Assembly (NCBI GenBank): GCA_963797115.1
Contig: CAWCOH010000001.1
Span: forward strand, 2,666,001 to 2,730,000
Length of the DNA: 64,000 nt
Origin: AP-15 sp963797115
GTDB lineage: Bacteria; Pseudomonadota; Alphaproteobacteria; ATCC43930; CGMCC-115725
Reading direction: 5' to 3'
Shown here: positions 7,610 to 16,503 of the stretch, one piece after another
Layout of the letters: every line of letters begins with the position of its first letter
Numbering within the stretch: the stretch's first letter is position 1
Translations under genes and position numbers: made by a program
The notes under the pieces: model-generated
The model's input: only the letters and a program-made list of their open reading frames with translations
Databases searched by the model: none
What the model was told of the DNA's origin: nothing

Positions 7610-8863
7610 TCAGAACAGCACCGTAGACTGCACCGTGAAGGCAATGGCGGGTGCGCGGGCGGTCTTCTCGCCCGGGTTTGGCGACAGCGTCAATGTGGGT
7701 TGCACATAAACGGCACCGCAGATTCGGATCTGGTCGTAGAACTGCAGCAGGGTTTCGCTTGGCCGCAGGTCGCGGTTGCGGTTGAGGCGCGACCAGGCAA
7801 TTCCGGCGCCGAGCGAATCCACCGGCGGCCGGGGATCACACCGAAAGCGGTGACCCCGAACCCGACATATCCGGTTGCGATCATCGTTCGCGAGTTGTTG
7901 ATGCCCAGTTGAATGAACCCCGAGACCCCTCGCGCATCGCCCTCCCCGCTGCCGCGCCACAGCCGCTGCGAAGCGAAGGCATAAGCGCCGTGGGTTCCGT
8001 TCTGAGTGACCGCACCTTGCGGCCTCGATAGGGTGAGCGTCCCCGTCTGGTCCCAGCCGCCGATGGCGCCCGGTAGATCGTCAGGCCCGAGCAGCCAGGC
8101 GGTTCCCGTCTCGCCGATCTGGAACCGGTAGCCGTTGAACCTCGGCCCGATTTGCAAGCCGGTCTGCTCGCCGCGCGCAACGTTGCCTTCGTAGCCGCCG
8201 AGAGAGAGGTAAAAACGCCGACTCGGCGCGACCGTAGCGGTGAGGCCATAGGCCGAGTTGTAATAGCCGGGGAGCGCGCCGAGGATCGTCGGGTTCACGA
8301 ACACCGGCGTGCAGAGGAGCCCGCTCACCGCCGGAATCCGCAGCAACGGATCCTGGACGGGAACCGGGCGAACAACGTTGCCGAAATCATAGGTTGGAAC
8401 CGTCTTGCCGATGCGCACCACGAGCTCGTCGGCAAACAGGGACTGCCGCCACCAGAGTTCGTAGAGTTCCGTCCGGTCGAGCGGCGGCGCACCGGTCAGG
8501 CCGTTATAGCCGGTCACGACGCCGGCTTGCCGATTGGTCGGCTGCCCGTCGAAGCGAAGCAGTGGGGTGCCGAAGCTGGCACCCGGAATCTGCGCGAGCT
8601 TGTCGAGATCTGCGTCGAGATCGGCCACCAGCAAATTGTTGAAGCTGGTCTTTCCGGGAGCATTGCCGCCGGAAATCAGATAATTGCCGTTGCTGACTAG
8701 CACGCCGCCCAGGCGCAGTCTGCTCTCCGGCTCCAGACCGAACAGCCGCCCCAGAGCGCCGGTTCCCGCGCACAATATTGACCGCGCCCGAATTGCCGGC
8801 AATCGCCGAGCTCGCAGCGTCTGCGGCAGGGGTGGTTTGGGCGCTCGCCGCGGGGGCGAGCCT
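7610..8863 (-). pseudogene. OprB-type carbohydrate porin remnant, frameshifted, no start
   Basis: The main frame encodes outer-membrane porin sequence (LRLGGVLVSNGNYLISGG, ELWWRQSLF, FYLSLGGYEGN, GFIQLGINNSRTMIATGYVGFGV). The true C-terminus (SLGAGIAWSRLN, TLLQFYDQIRI, YVQPTLTLSPNPGE, ending in F) lies in another frame, so a single-base change near 7825 breaks the gene. A second shift near 8768 separates the mature N-terminus (ASAQTTPAADAASS, NSGAVNIV). Upstream of that there is no start codon before a stop, and the signal peptide is missing. The remnant abuts the stop of the ABM gene, as if its 5' end had been deleted. Sequencing error could explain the shifts but not the lost start. Confidence 0.75.
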
Positions 8864-8870
8864 TTTACTA

Positions 8871-9833
8871 TCAGAGCTTCGAGAACAGGAAGAGCCATCC
8901 GGCGTAGAGCAGCAGAATCAGCGCCGCGCCGGCACGACTGATCCGTCTGTCTGCGCCGCGCGCCGGCGCGAGCCACCAGGCGAAGCTGTTGCTGACCCAG
9001 GGCACGAGCCAGTTGAGCAGCAATACGCTGACGACATTGCCGATGAAGAGGGCGACCCAGAACGGCAGTCCGGCCTTGCCCATCAAGGGGGGGGTCTGCA
9101 CCCAGAGGCCGAAGAGGAACACCACCGGATAGAGCAGCAGCAGAACGATCATGTTCTGCTTCCAGGCCGCCGGTACCGAACCGCCATCTGCCGCCGAAGG
9201 GAACCACTGCTCGAAGCCGGTGCGCACCACACGGGCGTGAAACTCTTCGAGAAACGGGGCTGTCTCCTCGAGAAGTTTCTGCCGCTCAGGCGAGTCGAGC
9301 CAGGCCTGCAGATTGCGCTCGGCGTCGAAGCGCAGGATCGCCAGCCAGTCTTCCTGCACACCGGGAATCGGCGGCTCGAACCGGTAGCCCTGGAAACCGG
9401 GTGATTTTGCCTGAGCAGCGGCGATGCGCTGCTCCCAGGCGCGGAACGCCGCCTCCTGGCCCGGCCTGATGCGGGACGAAATTACCGCAGAGACCGGCGC
9501 CGGCCGGACGCCCGCAGTGCTGTCGCGCACCAGATGCACATCATCATGGCCCGCCAGCATCGGCTGCGCGGCGTCCACTAGCCGCGCCCGCCTCTCCGAA
9601 CGCAACCAGGCAGAGGCGGCCTCGACATCGGCGAAGCGCTGCTGAATCACCCAATCCACCTGTAACGGCGGGTTGGGCGGCAGCACGCTTTGCGTGATGA
9701 AGCCGGGAAATTCCGCCGCCGCGGCGCTGATCGTGCTCTGCCACTGGCCGAATTGCTCGGCCATGCCCTCGCGCACGCGGCTCTGCGTGACGAGGGTCAC
9801 GGCCGCGTCGGGTCCCGGCGCGTGGTCGTTCAC
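8871..9833 (-). CDS. Tandem antibiotic-biosynthesis-monooxygenase (ABM) domain membrane protein
   Basis: The 320-residue product holds two ABM-type ferredoxin-fold domains of about 95 residues each (VTLVTQSRVREGMAEQFGQW...; AVISSRIRPGQEAAFRAWEQRI...). The second pairs FPGF-like strands with a conserved W (EDWLAILRFD). Three hydrophobic segments follow (IVLLLLYPVVFLFGLWV, FWVALFIGNVVSVLLLNWLV, ALILLLYAGWLFLF). This two-ABM-plus-membrane layout is known among proteins of unclear function. I placed the start at the GTG at 9833, which overlaps the molybdoenzyme stop as GTGA; longer starts only add residues that read through that gene. Linkage suggests a role with the oxidoreductase, perhaps quinone handling, but that is inference. 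Confidence 0.75.
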   Translation of the reverse strand: MNDHAPGPDAAVTLVTQSRVREGMAEQFGQWQSTISAAAAEFPGFITQSVLPPNPPLQVDWVIQQRFADVEAASAWLRSERRARLVDAAQPMLAGHDDVHLVRDSTAGVRPAPVSAVISSRIRPGQEAAFRAWEQRIAAAQAKSPGFQGYRFEPPIPGVQEDWLAILRFDAERNLQAWLDSPERQKLLEETAPFLEEFHARVVRTGFEQWFPSAADGGSVPAAWKQNMIVLLLLYPVVFLFGLWVQTPPLMGKAGLPFWVALFIGNVVSVLLLNWLVPWVSNSFAWWLAPARGADRRISRAGAALILLLYAGWLFLFSKL

Positions 9834-12571
9834 GGCGGTGGCGAGAGTGCCGCGAAGATGCGGTCGGGCGTCAGGGGCAGGTGCGCGAAGCGGACGCCGG
9901 TGGCGTCGGCGACGGCATTGGCGATCGCCGGCGCAACCGGATTGATCGCACATTCGCCCTGCGACTTGGCGCCAAGCGGGCCGATGCGGTCATAGGTATC
10001 GGCAAAGAACAACTCGCTCGGCGGCACGTCGGCGAAGGCGGGGATGCGATAGTTGCGCAAGCTGGGGTTTACGATGGCGCCATCCGGGCCGTGCACCATG
10101 TTCTCGGTCAATGCCCAGCCGAAGCCCATCGCGATCGCCCCATCGATCTGCCCGCGGCACTGCATCGGGTTTATCAGCCGCCCGATATCCGCTGCGTGTA
10201 CGCTGTGCAGAATGCGGATCTCGGCGGTGATGCGGTTCACGGCGACACGAACCCCGTGGACGTTGAACGCAACCGTGCGCGGGGAAAGGTAGGATTTGCG
10301 CCGCGCCTCGAAGCGGTGTCGTTCGCGCGTGCCGGCGGCATGGAGCTCGCAGAGCGGGATGCGCCGCTCGCCGCAGATCACCTCATCGTCCGCGAGACGG
10401 CATTCCACCGGCGGAACCGCCATATGCCGGCTGGCATAATCCAATATGTTGTCGCGCAATGCCGCCGCCGTCAGCGCCACCGCCTGGCCGGCGACGACCG
10501 TACCGGTGCTCGCGAACGTGCCGGTGTCGTATGGGGTCAGGTCCGTGTCGGCATTGACGATCTCGATCCGCCCGGCCCGCGTCTGCAATACCTCGGCGGC
10601 GATCTGCCGATGCGAGGTGACCGAGCCGTTGCCCATTTCCGTCGATCCGACCGCTAGGTGATAGCGTCCATCGGCCAACAACTGCATCTCGGCGCCGGAA
10701 CGGTGCTCGGTCGGCGGTCCGCATTCCAGCATGGCGAGTGCCGCACCGGTGCCCTCGACCCATTCTTCGCCTTCCGGCTTGGGCATTCCGCCCCCGCTCT
10801 CGAGCGCGTGCTCGACGCGGTCCATGCACTGGTCGAGCCCATAGCTGCCGAAATCGACATCCGAGGGGTCGCCCCAGACGGATCCGATCCAGTCATCGGG
10901 ACGGATCATGTTGTGGCGGCGCATCTCGAATGGATCGACCCCGAGCTTTTTTGCCAGATCGTCGATCGCGCATTCGACGGCGAAGGTGGTTTGCGAGGAG
11001 CCGTAGCCGCGAAAGCCGCCCCCCGGCAGCAGGTTGGTGTAGACGGCGTAGCCGTCGGCTTTCTTGTTCGGGCAGCGATAGGCCGCGAGCGGGCCCGCGA
11101 GTGCTGCCGCCAGTGTCTCGCCGCCATGGCCGCCATAGGCGCCGGTGTTGGAGACGACCCTGACCTCGATTGCGGTGAGCGTGCCGTCCGAGCGCGCGCC
11201 GAGCCGAACCTTCGCAGTCATCTGGTGGCGGGTGGTGGCGCCCATGAACTGGTCCTCGCGAGTGAATTCCCATTTGACCGGTCGCCCCGTCTTCATGGTG
11301 GCGAGTACGCAGAGATCCTCGGTCAGCATCTCCTGCTTGCCGCCGAACCCGCCGCCGACCCGCTCGGTGAAGACGTGCACGTCCCGCGGGCGCAGACCGA
11401 AGATGTGGCAGAGCTTCTGCTGGGCAATGAACGGCGCCTGCGAGCTGGTGCGGACATGGATGCGCCCGTCGGGCGCGGACCAGGCGATTGAGCCGTGCGT
11501 TTCGAGATGCACGTGCTGCACGCGCGAGGTGGAATAGACGCCCTCGTGCACGACATCGGCGGCGGCGAAACCCGCTGCCGTGCTGCCAACCTCGCCATGG
11601 ATATCCGCATAGACGTTGCCGTAGGCGGTGATTCCCTTCTCATGCAGCAGCGGCGCCTCCGGGCGCATTGTCGCCTCCGGGTCAAACACCGCAGGCAGGA
11701 TCTCGTACTGCACCTCGATCAGCCGGCAGGCGGATTCCGCCGCGGCCTCGGTTTCCGCGACAACCGCGGCAACGCGCTGCCCGACAAAGCGGACGACGTT
11801 GTCGAGCACATAGGTGTCGTCCGGATCGACGAGGTGGTCCTCGTGGGTGGCGCTGCTATAGAGGCGGCGCGGGACGTCCTCCCAGGTGAAGACCGCGACG
11901 ACGCCCGGCACCGACGCCGCCCGCTCCCGTCCGATGCCGAGAATCCGCGCGTGCGCATGCGGCGATCGCAGCACCTTGAGGTGGAGCAGCCCATCCATCG
12001 CGACGTCCATCGTGTAATGGGCTCGCCCGGTGACGATCGCTTCGGCGAAGGGGTTGCGCAGGCTCGCTCCGCAAGCTTGGCCGGCCACGTCCTCCTCGGC
12101 GGCGCGCACCCCGGCAAGCGCATCGGCGATGGCGCGGTATCCGGTGCACCGGCAAAGATTGCCCTTGAGCGCGTGCGGCAGATCGGCGCGCTGATGGGTA
12201 TCGAGCGCAGCTGTAGTCATGATCATGCCGGCGGCACAAAAGCCGCATTGGAAAGCCTGCGCATCGAGGAAGGCCTGCTGCACCGGGTGCAGTGCGCCCT
12301 TCTCCGCTAAGCCTTCGATGGTCGTCACTTCGTGCCCGGCGGCACGGAAAGCGGGCATCAGGCAGGAGTGCACCGGGGTTCCGTCGAGCCAGACGGTGCA
12401 AGCGCCGCAATCGCCGGCGTCGCAGCCCTTCTTCACACCGAGGCAGCCGTGCTCGCGCAGGAAGGTGCGCAGGCACTGGCCCGGTTCCGGGCGAGCTTCG
12501 AACGGGCGCTGATTGACGCTGAAGGCGAGACTGCCGGCGACCTGGCCGATAGGGCGCGTGATGTCGTTCAT
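9830..12571 (-). CDS. Xanthine-dehydrogenase-family oxidoreductase, fused FeS and molybdopterin subunits
   Basis: The 913-residue protein starts with the small FeS subunit fold: a [2Fe-2S] motif (GCDAGDCGACTVWLDG...C) and a second cluster motif (QCGFC ... NLCRCTGY). It then runs into the large molybdenum subunit (TGRAHYTMDV, ERVGGGFGGKQE, GGGFRGYGSSQ, QGECAINPVAPAIANA with the catalytic Glu region). Such enzymes hydroxylate N-heterocycles, aldehydes or aromatic CoA thioesters using molybdenum cytosine dinucleotide or molybdopterin. The two subunits are usually separate; the fusion is less common. The gene overlaps the FAD subunit gene by 4 bp (ATGA) and the ABM gene by 4 bp (GTGA), so all three are one transcription unit. 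Substrate unknown. Confidence 0.9.
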   Translation of the reverse strand: MNDITRPIGQVAGSLAFSVNQRPFEARPEPGQCLRTFLREHGCLGVKKGCDAGDCGACTVWLDGTPVHSCLMPAFRAAGHEVTTIEGLAEKGALHPVQQAFLDAQAFQCGFCAAGMIMTTAALDTHQRADLPHALKGNLCRCTGYRAIADALAGVRAAEEDVAGQACGASLRNPFAEAIVTGRAHYTMDVAMDGLLHLKVLRSPHAHARILGIGRERAASVPGVVAVFTWEDVPRRLYSSATHEDHLVDPDDTYVLDNVVRFVGQRVAAVVAETEAAAESACRLIEVQYEILPAVFDPEATMRPEAPLLHEKGITAYGNVYADIHGEVGSTAAGFAAADVVHEGVYSTSRVQHVHLETHGSIAWSAPDGRIHVRTSSQAPFIAQQKLCHIFGLRPRDVHVFTERVGGGFGGKQEMLTEDLCVLATMKTGRPVKWEFTREDQFMGATTRHQMTAKVRLGARSDGTLTAIEVRVVSNTGAYGGHGGETLAAALAGPLAAYRCPNKKADGYAVYTNLLPGGGFRGYGSSQTTFAVECAIDDLAKKLGVDPFEMRRHNMIRPDDWIGSVWGDPSDVDFGSYGLDQCMDRVEHALESGGGMPKPEGEEWVEGTGAALAMLECGPPTEHRSGAEMQLLADGRYHLAVGSTEMGNGSVTSHRQIAAEVLQTRAGRIEIVNADTDLTPYDTGTFASTGTVVAGQAVALTAAALRDNILDYASRHMAVPPVECRLADDEVICGERRIPLCELHAAGTRERHRFEARRKSYLSPRTVAFNVHGVRVAVNRITAEIRILHSVHAADIGRLINPMQCRGQIDGAIAMGFGWALTENMVHGPDGAIVNPSLRNYRIPAFADVPPSELFFADTYDRIGPLGAKSQGECAINPVAPAIANAVADATGVRFAHLPLTPDRIFAALSPPP

Positions 12572-13401
12572 GCCCTGGCTCCGGTCCGCGCCAGCTCGGC
12601 GCGGATCTGTTCCGCGAAATGGTATGTCAGGTGGCGCTTGTAGGCGGCGCTGCCGTGCACGTCGGCGAAGTAACCGTCTGCCGGAATCCGCGCGTCGATC
12701 GCCTGCCGCAGCGCTTCGCCGGATGGGATTTCATTGAAGCTAAGCTGTACCGGGCGGGGGGTCGCGGCAGTGACCGTGAGCAGCAGGTCGTCCTGCGCCG
12801 GGTCGCTCGTGCCGAGCAACAACGCGGCGGAGCGACCGAGCTTGGTGAGCGAGGCCTGGCGGAACGCGGCCCGCTTCCGGAGCGCCGAACCCGGCAGGTG
12901 AACCTTGCGCAGCAGTTCGCCGGGACGCAGGAGGCTGCTGTTATTGCTGGTGACGAAATCGACCGCCGGCACCTCGCGCGGCACTCCATCTCGCGGCCAG
13001 AGCGTGCAGCGTCCCTCGAGAGCGACGACCAGCGAGATCATCGCCCCGGCCGGCAGCGACATACATATATTGCCGCCGACCGTCGCCGCGTTCCAGATCT
13101 TGAACGAAGCAAGGAGCGCGTTGCAGCACGCGCGGATCAGCGGAGCGGCGAACCATTCCCGGGGCGCCTCAAAGCGATAGAGCTCGGCAATGCGGCAGGT
13201 CGCGCCGATCTCGAGCCCGGCGTGCGAGGCTTCCAGCGCCGGCCAGCCGAGCTGGTCGAGATCGATCAGCGTGTCGATGGCGGGTTGCGGCTCGGAGAAG
13301 AGCCACGTGTCGCCGGCAAGCCAGGCAAAGCCGCTGCGCCACTGCGCGATCTCGGTGGCCAATGTGGGCTGGCGCAGTGCCGTGACGGTGTTGAGGTTCA
13401 T
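12568..13401 (-). CDS. FAD-binding subunit of the molybdenum hydroxylase
   Basis: The 277-residue product matches the medium FAD subunits of CO-dehydrogenase/xanthine-dehydrogenase enzymes. It has an N-terminal strand-rich region with WLAGDTWLF, then IDLDQLGW, LEIGATCRIAEL, and NAATVGGNICMSLPAGAMI for FAD pyrophosphate binding. It would pass electrons from the FeS clusters to an acceptor. The stop overlaps the ATG of the fused FeS-Mo gene. This gene is first in the operon, and only 18 bp separate it from the upstream secreted-protein gene on the same strand. Confidence 0.9.
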   Translation of the reverse strand: MNLNTVTALRQPTLATEIAQWRSGFAWLAGDTWLFSEPQPAIDTLIDLDQLGWPALEASHAGLEIGATCRIAELYRFEAPREWFAAPLIRACCNALLASFKIWNAATVGGNICMSLPAGAMISLVVALEGRCTLWPRDGVPREVPAVDFVTSNNSSLLRPGELLRKVHLPGSALRKRAAFRQASLTKLGRSAALLLGTSDPAQDDLLLTVTAATPRPVQLSFNEIPSGEALRQAIDARIPADGYFADVHGSAAYKRHLTYHFAEQIRAELARTGARA

Positions 13402-13419
13402 CTCGCGCTCCGCAGCCGG

Positions 13420-14523
13420 TTATGGCAGATCGTCGAGCGAGGCGGGCCCGGTACCAGGGGTGATCAGGGTCGGCCACTGATGCGAGCCGAAGGGCACTGC
13501 GGGCGGCAGGAACGGCTTGATGCCGGATTTGGCACTCTGCGCGATGATTGCCTTCCGCCCATCTCCGCCCATCAGCTCGTAATCCATCAGGTAGTAGTTG
13601 CCAAAGAACACTGCGCCCACCGAACGGTCGGCGATGACCCGGGTCATCGCCTCCAGCATGTCTTGCGGCGTCGTCGTGAAAGAGATCGTCTCGATCAGCA
13701 TCAGTCTGCTGTTGATCGCATCGGGACCAAAAAACTGCGCCAATACGCTGAACAGCACATTGTTCTGGCGTGCGACATAGATTGTATTGCTGGCCGCGTA
13801 CGTCTTATCCCAGTCGCTGCCGAGCAGCCTCTTCCACCCGGCGATCACGCCCATCCAATGGTTGACCTGGGTCTCGGCTGCCCAGGCGATGTTCCCCTTC
13901 AGCAATGGCGCCTGCTTGCGAGCAAAGCTTTGCAGGTCGGCCGTTGATATCGCGCCGGTCTCGGCGCACGCGTCCATGAAAGCGATATTGTTCTGCAACA
14001 GCGTGCGGCTGGTGTCCCGCCAATCCACCTGCATGTCGGTGGCATCGAGAGTATCGAGGGCCGTCTGCATCTGGCTGCGATAGGCCAATAGCGGCCCACG
14101 CCAGGACTGGTTGGCCGGGTTGTCCAAATACGGCATGACGACTTCGCTCAGCGCCATGACGCTGTGTCCGACCGATTTCATCAGCTGATAAACGATTGGC
14201 ACCGAGGGCGCTTCGAGCGTGGCCATTCCCGGCCGATAGAGAATGAACCGCCCGCCCGCGCCGGAAAACAGGCCGAGGATGACGGGGTGCTCGGTCAGGA
14301 TGTTCTTCTGGAAGACCTGGCCTGCAGCGTCGTAAAGCCCGAACATCGCGGTGTTCAGGGCCAGGACGTTCTTGGTCGCCGTCTCGGCCGGGGTGGAAAT
14401 GACAGGCCCAGCAATCGCTTGTAGATAAGCCGGCGTATCAGCAGCGCTTGCAGCCGGCACAGCAAATGTCATGAAGGTCAGGACTGCGAAAAGGCACTGT
14501 TTTGTAGCGGCAGCAATGTGCAC
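13420..14523 (-). CDS. Secreted protein of unknown function
   Basis: The 367-residue product opens with a clear signal peptide (basic start, CLFAVLTFMTFAV core, ASAAD cleavage site). The mature part is mostly helical-looking, with no transmembrane helix and no motif I recognise. Notable stretches are GPVISTPAETATKNVLALNTAMFGLYD and YYLMDYELMGGDG. It sits 18 bp upstream of the molybdenum hydroxylase genes on the same strand, so it is probably first in that operon, and it diverges from boxC. A periplasmic partner of the oxidoreductase is possible, but nothing in the sequence proves it. Confidence 0.7.
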   Translation of the reverse strand: MHIAAATKQCLFAVLTFMTFAVPAASAADTPAYLQAIAGPVISTPAETATKNVLALNTAMFGLYDAAGQVFQKNILTEHPVILGLFSGAGGRFILYRPGMATLEAPSVPIVYQLMKSVGHSVMALSEVVMPYLDNPANQSWRGPLLAYRSQMQTALDTLDATDMQVDWRDTSRTLLQNNIAFMDACAETGAISTADLQSFARKQAPLLKGNIAWAAETQVNHWMGVIAGWKRLLGSDWDKTYAASNTIYVARQNNVLFSVLAQFFGPDAINSRLMLIETISFTTTPQDMLEAMTRVIADRSVGAVFFGNYYLMDYELMGGDGRKAIIAQSAKSGIKPFLPPAVPFGSHQWPTLITPGTGPASLDDLP

Positions 14524-14845
14524 CGCAATCTCCTATGGCAGGCTCGGCCTGGTCCGACGGCCGATCAGGACGGCAACTCTGAAAACGAAGGACTTCGCGG
14601 GGAGTGAGTTTTCGATGCGAGACACTCGGCTCGACCGAAACGCTACATGCATTCCGAACCCCCAGTACCAGACCGTCGTCAAGGTCTCGTCAATGCCCGG
14701 AGCAAGCAGGGTCTGCGCCGCGGCAGGTACAGCGAGGATCGACCGCTGGTGCAGATTCAGGTTGTGGCCGGCTGCAGCGCGAAATAAGCGCGGGTTTGCA
14801 GTGTGAATGACATCGTCTATTTGCTACAATCTACGCCAAATTCGG
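14524..14845. other. Divergent intergenic region between the secreted protein and boxC
   Basis: These 322 bp should hold promoters for both directions. TACAAT at 14825-14830 just before boxC could be a -10 element, but no -35 at good spacing is evident. I found no strong dyad that I could assign to a BoxR-type repressor, and no credible gene. Confidence 0.5.
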
Positions 14846-16471
14846 ATGATCACCTTCGACACCCATCCCTCTCGCTATCGTCATTGGCGCTTTGCCTGTG
14901 ACGGCCCGGTCGCGAACCTGACCTTGGACGTCGCCGAAGAGGGCGGGCTCGCCGCGGGCTACCGCCTGAAGCTCAACTCCTACGATCTCGGCGTCGACAT
15001 CGAGCTGCACGACGCCTTGAACCGCATCCGCTTCGAGCATCCCGAAGCGCGCGTTGTGGTGCTGACCAGCGGCAAGGAGCGGGTGTTCTGCGCCGGCGCC
15101 AACATCTACATGCTGGGCCAAGCGAGCCACGCCGAGAAGGTCAATTTCTGCAAATTCACCAACGAGACGCGCAACGCCATCGAGGACGCGAGCACGCATT
15201 CCAGGCTCAAATTCATTGCCGCCGTCAACGGCGCGTGCGCCGGCGGTGGGTACGAGCTGGCGCTCGCCTGTGACGAGATCGTCATGGTGGACGACCGTTC
15301 GAGCACGGTCAGCCTGCCCGAAGTGGCGCTGCTCGGTGTCCTGCCTGGCACCGGCGGTCTGACCCGGCTGGTCGACAAGCGCAAGGTCCGGCGCGACCTC
15401 GCCGATGTGTTCTGCACCACCGCCGAGGGCGTTCGAGCCGATCGTGCCAAGGCGTGGGGGCTGGTTGATCATATCGCACCGCCCGCCCAGTTCGGTGATC
15501 TCGTCGCCGAACGCGCCGCCGCACTTGCGGTCGAGAACGATCGTCTAACCTCCGTCGGCGGCACCCCGCTGCTACCGCTGGAGCGAGATATTGACGAACG
15601 CGGCTATCATTACGGCTGGGTCGAGGTCGGGCTCGCGCCCGAGGACGGCACCGCAACGTTGACCGTTACCGGGCCGCGCGCCAATGAGACGCCCGGCGCG
15701 CTCGGCGATATTCTCGCAGCCGGCTCCCGCTGGTGGCCGCTGGCGATGGCCCGAGAACTGGATGACGCGCTGTTGATGCTGCGCGCCAACCATCACGAAA
15801 TCGGGACCTGGGTGCTCAAGACTTCGGGCGAGATCGGCGCCGTGCTGGCCTGCGACGCAGCGATGATTGACCATCTCGACCACTGGTTCGTGCGCGAGAC
15901 GAAGGGCCTTCTGCGCCGCACCTTGCAGCGCTTCGACGTTACCTCGCGCAGCCTCTTCGCCGTGATCGAGGCCGACTCCTGCTTTGCCGGCTCCCTTTTC
16001 GAGCTGGCGCTCGCCGCCGACCGTAGCTACATGACGGCCGAAGGCGCGCGCGTTGCGCTGTCGGCGCTCAACTTCGGCCATTTCCCGATGGTGAACGGCC
16101 GGAGCCGGCTGGAAACCCGGTTTACCGACAAAGTGCGGGCCGCGCGCCTCGATCGGCATATCCGCACCGCGCTCGACGCGGCCGCGGCATTGGAGCTCGG
16201 TCTGGTGACCTTTACCCCGGATGAACTCGACTGGGAGGACGAGATTCGCCTGGCGATCGAGGAGCGTGTGAGCCTTTCGCCCGACGCGTTGACTGGCATG
16301 GAGGCGAATCTGCGCTTCGCCGGCGGCGAGACGGTCGCCACCAAGATTTTCGGGCGGCTTTCGGCCTGGCAAAACTGGATCTTTTCCCGACCGAACGCGG
16401 TCGGCGCGAATGGCGCGTTGAAACGCTACGGCAGCGGCATCAGAGCGCGCTTCGACCGCGAACGAGTCTAG
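14846..16471 (+). CDS. boxC: 2,3-epoxybenzoyl-CoA dihydrolase (benzoyl-CoA-dihydrodiol lyase)
   Basis: The 541-residue product is a double-length crotonase-fold protein of the BoxC family. It shows RLKLNSYDLGVDIELHDA, VFCAGANIYMLG, AAVNGACAGGGYELALACDEI, and a second half with EIGAVLACDAAM and ALSALNFGHFPMVNGRSRLETRF. BoxC opens the ring of 2,3-epoxybenzoyl-CoA hydrolytically, releasing formate and a C6 semialdehyde-CoA, in the aerobic benzoate pathway. Length and motifs fit the family. The ATG at 14846 was preferred to 14807 because family homology begins at MITFDTHPSRY. boxB follows after 32 bp. Confidence 0.92.
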   Translation: MITFDTHPSRYRHWRFACDGPVANLTLDVAEEGGLAAGYRLKLNSYDLGVDIELHDALNRIRFEHPEARVVVLTSGKERVFCAGANIYMLGQASHAEKVNFCKFTNETRNAIEDASTHSRLKFIAAVNGACAGGGYELALACDEIVMVDDRSSTVSLPEVALLGVLPGTGGLTRLVDKRKVRRDLADVFCTTAEGVRADRAKAWGLVDHIAPPAQFGDLVAERAAALAVENDRLTSVGGTPLLPLERDIDERGYHYGWVEVGLAPEDGTATLTVTGPRANETPGALGDILAAGSRWWPLAMARELDDALLMLRANHHEIGTWVLKTSGEIGAVLACDAAMIDHLDHWFVRETKGLLRRTLQRFDVTSRSLFAVIEADSCFAGSLFELALAADRSYMTAEGARVALSALNFGHFPMVNGRSRLETRFTDKVRAARLDRHIRTALDAAAALELGLVTFTPDELDWEDEIRLAIEERVSLSPDALTGMEANLRFAGGETVATKIFGRLSAWQNWIFSRPNAVGANGALKRYGSGIRARFDRERV

Positions 16472-16503
16472 ACTGGGAACGAATTTAGGACGGGAGACCC
16501 AGG

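Noticed and set aside
9881..13947. Long plus-strand open frames opposite the molybdoenzyme operon
   Set aside because: They are antisense shadows of a GC-rich coding region, full of Arg and Ala and without family motifs.
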